NCBI RefSeq assembly: GCF_000161455.1
Contig: NZ_CM000745.1
Coordinates: 3,294,812-3,358,811, forward strand
Length of the DNA: 64,000 bases
Source of the DNA: Bacillus pseudomycoides DSM 12442
GTDB taxonomy: Bacteria; Bacillota; Bacilli; Bacillales; Bacillaceae_G
Reading direction: 5' to 3'
Positions 53,677 to 60,074 of the stretch are shown piece after piece. Below the pieces are notes generated by a model. That model ran no database searches, was not told the origin of the DNA, and saw only the letters and a program-made list of their open reading frames with translations. The position numbers and the translations under genes were made by a program. How positions within the stretch are numbered: position 1 is the first letter of the stretch; each line of letters begins with the position of its first letter.

Positions 53677-54327
53677 CTCTTCTTTTATTTTAATGTTCGC
53701 TTGTTTATAAAATGCTACTTTTTCTGTATTATATGATTTTGTATATTCGTTGAACTTATCTTTTTCAGCATCAATATCTTTATAAGATTGGTTCACCGTT
53801 TTTACTTTCTCACTAATATCTTTTAATTTTGCTCCTTTATCTTGAAGCATTGTGAATAATTCTTTTTCTAACTTTAATGATTTACTATAGTTGTCATACA
53901 TCTTCTTAAAAGACTCATATCGTTTTTCGTAAGTATTCTTTACTTTGTCTGCTTGTTCTTTTAACTTACCATTCTCGATTTTTTTCACATATTTATCAAC
54001 CGATTTCACTTCTTCTTGTGCTTTGTTTAATGCTTCTTTTTCTTTATCAATTACTTTTCCACGTTCTGCTGTATTTTTCATTGCTTGATCTAATTTTTCT
54101 TTCGCAGCTTGATTATTATCTTTTCCTTCTTGCACGATTTGACCGTATAATGTTTGGCCTTCTTTTTCTAATGCCTCTAATTTTTTCGCGTCTTCAAACA
54201 TTGGCTTTTCTTGCTTCGCAGCATTTTCAAATGCTACATATAATTCCTCTTCTGGTTTTGGTCCGAAACAACCAGCTAATAATGTCATAGATAAAGCCGC
54301 TACAATTGCTATTTTATTATATTTCAA
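53668..54327 (-). CDS. ykyA: YkyA-like cell-wall lipoprotein
   Basis: 219 residues: lipoprotein signal with lipobox LLAGC (Cys19) and a long lysine- and glutamate-rich coiled coil (about residues 40-200). It matches the YkyA family of putative wall-binding lipoproteins. In B. subtilis ykyA lies between pdhA and defB; here it is elsewhere, next to ykyB and the deacetylase. 16 bases after the deacetylase gene, hence probably cotranscribed. Confidence 0.83.
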   Translation of the reverse strand: MKYNKIAIVAALSMTLLAGCFGPKPEEELYVAFENAAKQEKPMFEDAKKLEALEKEGQTLYGQIVQEGKDNNQAAKEKLDQAMKNTAERGKVIDKEKEALNKAQEEVKSVDKYVKKIENGKLKEQADKVKNTYEKRYESFKKMYDNYSKSLKLEKELFTMLQDKGAKLKDISEKVKTVNQSYKDIDAEKDKFNEYTKSYNTEKVAFYKQANIKIKEEKK

Positions 54328-54343
54328 CTTTTTTTCCTCCTAC

Positions 54344-55162
54344 TTATATACGATCATCATGCCAAAAATTTAATGGAAAATGAGCAGCTTCTTCATACAC
54401 TTCAAACTCATACCCTTTTTTACGAAGATCATCAATAATTGTTTGCAATGCTTGTACAGTTTGTTTTTTTTCATGCATTAAAATGACTTCACGTTCTTGT
54501 TTAGCCCCTGAAATGACATTTTGTACTACACCATTCGGATTCCCTGGTAATTTCCAATCTAAAGAATCAATAGTCCAGTCCCATTCTTTCATATTTACTG
54601 TTGCCATTTGGTCCCGCAATGCTTGATTAAGCCCTGGCATACTTCCGTACGGGCAACGAACAAGCTTAGGTTCCATCCCTGTAACATCTTTCACAATTTT
54701 CTGCGCTTGTTTCATCTCTTCTACAAACTGTCCTTGTTTATACAGTTTGGCATAATCATGTGTCATGCTATGAACACCTGGATAATGTCCTTCCTTTACT
54801 AAACGTTTCACACTCTCTGTATGAGAAGGGATGTTTCCACCAATCATAAAAAATGTTCCTTTTATTTCATTTTTCTTTAAGATATCTAAAATTTCTTTTT
54901 GAAATTCACTCGGCCCATCATCAAAAGTTAAGTATGCAACTTTGCGTACTTCCCCATTAAATTTCACCGGTGCTTTTTTATCCAACTCAACTTTTACCTG
55001 TTCACTAGCAAGCTGGATTGGGTTTACCTGAGTGGCTACAGCTCTTGCAGGTGATGTAAAGGATTGAAATATGAAAAACCCCGCCGCGATAGCACTAATT
55101 GCAATAGCAATTATAACTAGCCACCTGATCAAAGGTGATCGTCGGCTCCTCACGTCTATCAT
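54344..55162 (-). CDS. Membrane-anchored polysaccharide deacetylase
   Basis: 272 residues: short basic N-terminus, one membrane anchor (WLVIIAIAISAIAAGFFIF) and an extracytoplasmic NodB domain with LTFDDGPS, the metal-binding HSMTHD, RCPYGS, DSLDWKLPG and ILMHE. All five catalytic motifs are intact. Substrate may be peptidoglycan GlcNAc or another wall glycan. ATG at 55162 is preferred: AGAAGGGG lies nine bases upstream, and the promoter at 55206-55235 then gives a short leader. Confidence 0.88.
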   Translation of the reverse strand: MIDVRSRRSPLIRWLVIIAIAISAIAAGFFIFQSFTSPARAVATQVNPIQLASEQVKVELDKKAPVKFNGEVRKVAYLTFDDGPSEFQKEILDILKKNEIKGTFFMIGGNIPSHTESVKRLVKEGHYPGVHSMTHDYAKLYKQGQFVEEMKQAQKIVKDVTGMEPKLVRCPYGSMPGLNQALRDQMATVNMKEWDWTIDSLDWKLPGNPNGVVQNVISGAKQEREVILMHEKKQTVQALQTIIDDLRKKGYEFEVYEEAAHFPLNFWHDDRI

Positions 55163-55205
55163 TCTACCATTCCCCTTCTCTCTTTCTATCAATCTTTTCT
55201 TGTTC

Positions 55206-55235
55206 ATTTTACACAGTGTAAAGGTTTACTTGCAA
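55206..55235 (-). promoter_or_regulatory. Deacetylase promoter with operator-like palindrome
   Basis: Minus strand TTGCAA (55230-55235), 18-base spacer, TAAAAT (55206-55211). TTTACACAGTGTAAA (55208-55222) is a perfect 7-bp-arm palindrome spanning the -10 and spacer. Confidence 0.5.
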
Positions 55236-55268
55236 CAATTTACAAATATTCTTTTTGTTCCCTCAAAA

Positions 55269-55413
55269 GGAAAAGTGTAGAGATTGTTTTCCCTACACTT
55301 TTAAATAAAAAGACATTGTGCAAAATGTATTGACACATCCATTACAATTATATGATGTTTAAATCTATTTTTAAAGACTTTTGTTACAAAATATCATTTT
55401 TTTGTAACAAAAG
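55269..55413. other. Two hairpins without an assigned gene
   Basis: AAAAGTGTAG / CTACACTTTT (55271-55302) looks like a terminator, but no gene runs into it from either side. CTTTTGTTACAAAA / TTTTGTAACAAAAG (55378-55391, 55400-55413) is a 14-bp perfect inverted repeat. From 55414 to 55750 I see no gene, only a minus-strand frame fragment near 55500-55540 that could be a relic. Confidence 0.5.
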
Positions 55414-55750
55414 AGATGAAATTGTTACGAAGAAACTTTTATAATTCTCTATTTTTTAAATCTCTATGTTATACGATTGAGTTCTCACTTTATTTCATAG
55501 CTCTTCTAATGATTTTCGCTCTCCTGGATAAGTTACCGTCTAAAATAATAACTGAATACCTTTTATATAATATAAATTATAAGTAAAGCAAAAAGGATTG
55601 AGCATCTATACATCTTGCATTACTAATCATACTGTATGCTTCTATATCAATAATATTTTTTTACAAAACAAAAATGTACGTATTTTTCGTACATTTTCTC
55701 TCTTAAACTTGTATTCATTTTCTTTTCTATTTCATATATATAGTATATAT

Positions 55751-55934
55751 CTATTTTGATTTTCCAACATATAAATCGATGCTATGAAGAACGAAAAGTG
55801 ACCGCTACTTGTTTTCTCTCTTTGTTTTAAATTGGCATGGGGCAGGAAAAGGGTCTGCATGGCCAGATGCTCTCTACCACCTAAAAAAAGGTTTTATGTC
55901 GGTCTTTCAATTTGTATTTATATAATATATATCC
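55751..55934 (+). repeat. Three-copy ~190-bp repeat, copy 3
   Basis: Same blocks as copies 1 and 2 but with about 10 bases lost in the central stem region, so the stem is shorter (GCAG/CTGC). It ends 21 bases before the holin-like gene, whose transcript could include it. Confidence 0.7.
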
Positions 55935-55954
55935 ATTACCGAAAGGAGAAAAAG

Positions 55955-56188
55955 ATGTTACAAAGAGAAAATATTTCAGACGTCATTCGTTTTTTAGCCG
56001 GATTTCTCTTATCATTAAAACTATTATTTGAATCATTCGGGCTTTCTTTTATTACAAATGACCAAATTGATGCTATCATAAATGTTGCTTCTTTCTTATT
56101 TATTTTATACTTCGGATATAAAAATAACTATGTAGGAAAAAAAGGCCTGGAACAAAAAGAATTACTAAAGAAGCATAATTTGCATTAA
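55955..56188 (+). CDS. Orphan holin-like protein (SPP1/XhlB type)
   Basis: 77 residues: short N-terminus, two membrane segments (IRFLAGFLLSLKLLFESFG and IDAIINVASFLFILYFGY) and a C-terminal KNNYVGKKGLEQKELLKKHNLH, close to the KNNY..KG.KQK pattern of phage SPP1-type holins. No endolysin or other phage gene is nearby. ATG follows GAAAGGAGAAAAAG. It may be a phage remnant or a domesticated holin. Confidence 0.75.
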   Translation: MLQRENISDVIRFLAGFLLSLKLLFESFGLSFITNDQIDAIINVASFLFILYFGYKNNYVGKKGLEQKELLKKHNLH

Positions 56189-56220
56189 AAAAGGAACCCA
56201 CTTCCCGGGGCTCCTTTTTA
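56186..56220. terminator. Bidirectional terminator, holin-like gene and neighbour
   Basis: AAAAAGGAACCC...GGGGCTCCTTTTT stem, starting at the holin stop. Confidence 0.75.
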
Positions 56221-56739
56221 TTGTTGTATCAATATTGCTTCTTTTGTTTGAAGTGGTCCATATAATCGGCCCTTCTGCTGAAATGTGTATGTAGCACGTA
56301 ACGAAATATGAGACGGGATTTGTATACGTGATGCTTTCACCTGACAGATTAATTGAGCTTTTTCACCTGGTAGTAATTCATCAATCCTCCACCTTACAAG
56401 TTGGAATAAAAACTCTCCCGTCCCTTTACTCGTTTGTAATGTATTAGGGATATATGCAAAATGATCACGAATCATATGACTAACGATTACGCGAGAAATT
56501 TCTTCGCTTCCTATGTTTTCAACTTCTAATTGAATAAAAAGAATTTCATGTACATCATAAACAACTTCTTGTGAAAAACACTTTTCTTTTTTACTGCGAA
56601 TTTGTAATGTTACCGCTACATTTGGATTGGACTGTTTGCTCGTAACTTCTTTAGAACCACCTTCCATCCACATAACAGGTTGTAAAGATAACGGAAACAA
56701 TTCTTTATCTAGACTTATTTCCCACATTTTCACAATCAC
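56218..56739 (-). CDS. Conserved-repeat (DUF11-like) soluble protein
   Basis: 173 residues without signal peptide. The central region has the pattern of a DUF11/conserved-repeat beta-sandwich: VHEILFIQLEVENIGSEEIS, VSHMIRDHFAYIPNTL, WRIDELLPGEKAQL. Such domains usually occur in large surface proteins; a small cytoplasmic version is of unknown role. GTG start with GAGG six bases upstream. Confidence 0.6.
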   Translation of the reverse strand: MIVKMWEISLDKELFPLSLQPVMWMEGGSKEVTSKQSNPNVAVTLQIRSKKEKCFSQEVVYDVHEILFIQLEVENIGSEEISRVIVSHMIRDHFAYIPNTLQTSKGTGEFLFQLVRWRIDELLPGEKAQLICQVKASRIQIPSHISLRATYTFQQKGRLYGPLQTKEAILIQQ

Positions 56740-56983
56740 AATTCACCTCATTCCAGATGGTATTATCTGTACAAATTTATTCTGCTCTCCTAAATAATAA
56801 ACTACCCTTCTCCAATTCGTTCACCTTAAAACATTCCCCTATTTATTCCAATAAAAATACACGTCTTCAACATTTTTATCTTTCTTCTTTATCTTATTCG
56901 ACGACGTGATTAAAAAACCATTTTAAATAGCTATACACTCCTTCATTCGCTAGATTCCTTTTGTTTCTTCAATATTAAAAGCT

Positions 56984-57109
56984 ATAAAGTGAAACTTTAA
57001 TTCAGTAGAGATTTTCTTCATCCCCACTGATTATTAGCTCTCACCTAACCTCTGAGCTTTCGCTAAATCTTGAGGTGGGAATATTACTGCCCCAAAATAG
57101 CGGGATAAA
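56984..57109 (+). repeat. bcr1-like dispersed repeat, best-preserved copy
   Basis: 126 bases with ATAAA at both ends (56984-56988, 57105-57109). Includes AAAGTGAAACTTTAATTCAG, CATCCCCACTGATTATTAGC, CTTTCGCTAAATCTTGAGG and TAGCGGGATAAA. It lies in the gap upstream of the MFS gene; the remainder of 56740-56983 shows nothing. Confidence 0.75.
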
Positions 57110-57119
57110 ATAAAAAAAT

Positions 57120-57147
57120 TTGCCTTTTAGTCAAATTTGACTATAAT
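57120..57147 (+). promoter_or_regulatory. MFS gene promoter with 16-bp palindromic operator
   Basis: TTGCCT (57120-57125), 16-base spacer, TATAAT (57142-57147). The spacer is filled by the perfect palindrome TAGTCAAATTTGACTA (57128-57143). This is the classical position for a repressor site; the PadR regulator encoded downstream is the obvious candidate. Confidence 0.6.
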
Positions 57148-57297
57148 ATGATTTATGCTTTCTATTCTTTATGGCACTATCTTCTCTTATAAAAGGAATA
57201 GTGAAATTATAGTCCTACATAAAGACATGCTAAAGTACGAACTACTAATAAGATTTTCCTACAGAACAGTTGATCTTATATAAAAGGAGGGGTATGT

Positions 57298-58833
57298 TTG
57301 CAAGAACAAGCATCTCAAAACAAAGGAAGTAAAACAAAGTTTGTTGTTGCTGGATTGTTACTTGGTATTTTAATGGCAGCAATGGATAATACAATCGTTG
57401 CCACTGCCATGGCGACAATTGTTGGAGACCTAGGAGGATTTGATAAATTTGTTTGGGTCACATCAGCTTATATGGTAGCAACAATGGCAGGGATGCCGAT
57501 TTTCGGGAAATTATCTGATATGTATGGACGTAAACGTTTTTATATCGGTGGATTGCTTCTCTTTTTGCTTGGTTCTATTCTTTGCGGTACAGCAGCAAGT
57601 ATTGAACAGTTAAGTATCTATAGAGCGATTCAAGGAATTGGTGGCGGCGCTTTAATGCCAATTGCATTCACAATCATGTATGATATATTCCCGCCGGAAA
57701 AACGAGGGAAAATGACTGGACTATTTGGAGCAGTTTTTGGAACATCAAGCGTATTCGGTCCTTTATTAGGGGCTTATATTACTGATTATATAAGTTGGCA
57801 CTGGGTCTTTTATATCAATATTCCATTAGGGCTTATTTCCTTCTTCTTCATCTCGAAGTACTACAAAGAATCTCTACAATATAGAAAACAAAAAATCGAT
57901 TGGGCTGGTGCCATTACACTTGTAATAAGCATTGTTTGCTTAATGTTTGCTCTAGAACTTGGTGGTAAGGAATATGCTTGGAATTCTAATATGATTCTTG
58001 GCTTATTTGCTACTTTTGCTATTATGCTTATTATCTTCTTCTTCGTAGAAAGACGAGCAACAGAGCCAATTATTTCTTTCCATTTATTTAAAAAGCGCTT
58101 ATTTGCAGCGAGCCAAGGTGTTGCCTTTTTCTATGGAGCAACTTTTATTATTTGTACAGTTTACATTCCAATCTTTGTCCAAGGCGTTCTTGGCGGTTCA
58201 GCATCTAATGCAGGATTAATTTTAACACCAATGATGGTCGGTTCTGTAGTCGGAAGTCAAGTAGGTGGACAATTGGCGTCTCGAACAAGTTACCGTAACA
58301 TTATGATCGTATCTGGAATTTTCTTTGTACTTGGGATTTATTCACTTGGCACATTAACACTAGAAACATCACGTACACTCGTAACAACCTTTATGATTCT
58401 AACTGGGCTTGGAGTTGGCTTCTCATTCTCTATTTTAAGTATGTCTTCTATTCACAATTTAGAAATGAGAGATCGCGGCTCTGCTACATCAACAAACTCT
58501 TTCTTCCGTTCTCTTGGAATGACTCTTGGTGTGACAATTTTCGGTACGATTCAAAATCAGATTTTCACTGATAAATTAAAAGCTGTTTTCCCTCCAGAAT
58601 TAGAAAAAATGGTACCAACAGGTGGAGACACAAGCTTTTTATTGTCACCACATGCTACTGAAAAAATTCCACCTCAAATATTGGATGGAATTAAACAAGC
58701 ACTTGGGACATCTATTGCCGATACATTTTGCTGGGCGCTTATCCCAGCTGTTCTAAGTATTATCTGTATTATACTGATGGGTAAAGAACGTCTCTTAACG
58801 GGAACAAATAAAAAACAGAAACAGGTAAGTTAA
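57298..58833 (+). CDS. DHA2-family MFS drug exporter
   Basis: 511 residues, 14 membrane helices, proton-driven exporter of the EmrB/QacA type. Motif A KLSDMYGRKRF between helices 2 and 3, motif C GPLLGAYITDYISWHWVFYIN, and the early acidic MAAMDNTIVATAM in helix 1. Start TTG after AAAGGAGGGG; an out-of-frame ATG lies beside it. Followed by a PadR regulator gene, so probably autoregulated export of an unknown toxic compound. Confidence 0.92.
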   Translation: MQEQASQNKGSKTKFVVAGLLLGILMAAMDNTIVATAMATIVGDLGGFDKFVWVTSAYMVATMAGMPIFGKLSDMYGRKRFYIGGLLLFLLGSILCGTAASIEQLSIYRAIQGIGGGALMPIAFTIMYDIFPPEKRGKMTGLFGAVFGTSSVFGPLLGAYITDYISWHWVFYINIPLGLISFFFISKYYKESLQYRKQKIDWAGAITLVISIVCLMFALELGGKEYAWNSNMILGLFATFAIMLIIFFFVERRATEPIISFHLFKKRLFAASQGVAFFYGATFIICTVYIPIFVQGVLGGSASNAGLILTPMMVGSVVGSQVGGQLASRTSYRNIMIVSGIFFVLGIYSLGTLTLETSRTLVTTFMILTGLGVGFSFSILSMSSIHNLEMRDRGSATSTNSFFRSLGMTLGVTIFGTIQNQIFTDKLKAVFPPELEKMVPTGGDTSFLLSPHATEKIPPQILDGIKQALGTSIADTFCWALIPAVLSIICIILMGKERLLTGTNKKQKQVS

Positions 58834-58847
58834 TACACACCAAAATG

Positions 58848-58885
58848 AAACGGTATATCTCTTTCGATAAAGAGATATACCGTTT
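58848..58885. repeat. 17-bp perfect inverted repeat between exporter and padR
   Basis: AAACGGTATATCTCTTT, CGAT loop, perfect complement. It is not followed by a T run on either strand, so it is not a standard terminator. Confidence 0.65.
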
Positions 58886-58925
58886 ATAATATGTATAAAG
58901 TTTATATTACAGGAGTTGAGACAGC

Positions 58926-59483
58926 GTGAGCATGAAATTAGTCATTCTCGGCTTGCTACTCGAAGGAGATAAACATCCATATGAAGTGCAGCATATAATG
59001 AAAGAACGACAAATGAATTGTTATATTAAATACGCAAAAGGATCCCTCTATTACGCCTTTGAACAATTGGAGAAACAAGGGGCAATTGCGGTTACAAATG
59101 TTGTACGAGATACCAATCGACCAGATAAGACAATTTTCCATATAACTGAAACTGGAAGAGAATTTTTCCATACACTGCTTTTAAAGCAATTCGAGGCAAA
59201 AAACCAAATATATAAACCAATCTATTCAGCACTATCCTTCTCTCACTTTGGTGATGAAAAAACAATCATTCCTATTTTAGAAAAAAAGAGAGATGACACA
59301 ATTCAATATTTACATACGATGCAATCCATATACGAACATAGCAAGGAAAATGTTCCACGTGCACAGCTTTATATTTTAAACAGTGTTATTGAACATATTA
59401 CTGTTGAATTACGTTGGTTAAATGAACTCCATAAAGATGCAAGTGCTGGTCGCCTTTCAGAAATAGGAATGAATGTAAATTGA
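58926..59483 (+). CDS. PadR-family transcriptional regulator
   Basis: 185 residues: N-terminal winged helix typical of PadR (LVILGLLLEGDKHPYEVQHIM, YAKGSLYYAFEQLEKQG, RPDKTIFHITETGREF) and a C-terminal helical dimerisation domain of the larger PadR-s2/VirR class. Expected to repress the exporter gene upstream and to release on ligand. Start GTG with AGGAG ten bases upstream; an ATG two codons on is an alternative. Confidence 0.88.
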   Translation: MSMKLVILGLLLEGDKHPYEVQHIMKERQMNCYIKYAKGSLYYAFEQLEKQGAIAVTNVVRDTNRPDKTIFHITETGREFFHTLLLKQFEAKNQIYKPIYSALSFSHFGDEKTIIPILEKKRDDTIQYLHTMQSIYEHSKENVPRAQLYILNSVIEHITVELRWLNELHKDASAGRLSEIGMNVN

Positions 59484-59627
59484 CACTTTATCAGTGGGGA
59501 TTTTCCTCACTGATCATTCTCCCTACCATCCACCGCCTTATGCCCTTTATTATTTCTTCTCTCTTATTTAGACATAAATCCTCATCATTCATGTTGAAAA
59601 CAAACATAGAACCTTTGATTCCATCCC

Positions 59628-59677
59628 ATTTATAAAATCATAATTTTCATAATGGTGAAAATTATGATTTTATAAAT
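59628..59677. repeat. 22-bp perfect inverted repeat
   Basis: Arms 59628-59649 and 59656-59677 (ATTTATAAAATCATAATTTT...) with a TAATGG loop. AT-only apart from a few bases. A weak repeat fragment (ATCAGTGGGG/CCTCACTGAT) near 59490-59516 follows padR and may act as its terminator. Confidence 0.65.
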
Positions 59678-59768
59678 ATTCTTATTTTAAAACAGTAGAC
59701 AAAATTCAAAAAATTATGTTAGAATTTGTTTCAATATCATATTCGCTTGTTAAATTCCTTTCAAAAGG

Positions 59769-59944
59769 AAAATAGGTACACGACATTTCTGAGTTCGTGT
59801 TGAAAAGGGAAGTTTGGTGAAATTCCAACGCGGTCCCGCCACTGTAAGTGCAGAGACTTCTTTTCTATACCACTGTGAAAACGGGAAGGTGAAAGAAGTC
59901 ATATGAAGCATAAGCCAGGAGACCTGCCTATTTTAACAACACTG
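59769..59944 (+). ncRNA. Cobalamin (B12) riboswitch upstream of metE
   Basis: Closing stem P1 AAAATAGG / CCTATTTT at the two ends; conserved core GGGAAGTTTGGTGAAATTCC, CGCGGTCCCGCCACTGT and the B12 box AAGCCAGGAGACCTGCC. It is expected to bind adenosylcobalamin and switch off metE when B12 allows the MetH route. Confidence 0.95.
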
Positions 59945-60023
59945 ATAGACTCACGGATGATGATTAGGTGTTATGAACGAGAAGAGAGGGCTATTTTCTG
60001 TACCTTTATACTTTTCGTTACAT

Positions 60024-60055
60024 GCATTTCCGAGTAAACGGAAATGCTTACTTTC
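60024..60055 (+). terminator. Riboswitch expression platform terminator
   Basis: GCATTTCCG AGTAAA CGGAAATGC then TTACTTTC, just before the metE ribosome site. The T run is interrupted, so it may act on transcription or on ribosome access. Confidence 0.65.
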
Positions 60056-60074
60056 AATTAGGGAGGAATTTTAA

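Noticed and set aside
55500..55545. Minus-strand short coding-like stretch (TYPGERKSLEEL) before a stop
   Set aside because: Only about a dozen codons are open and upstream stops follow; could be a relic but cannot be supported as a gene.
55955..56188. Prophage suspected from the holin-like gene
   Set aside because: No integrase, capsid, lysin or attachment repeats in the surrounding 10 kb.
59485..59550. Stretch after padR with ATCAGTGGGGATTTTCCTCACTGAT considered as another bcr1 copy
   Set aside because: It shares only the AATCAGTGGGG-like segment; a simple terminator hairpin explains it as well.
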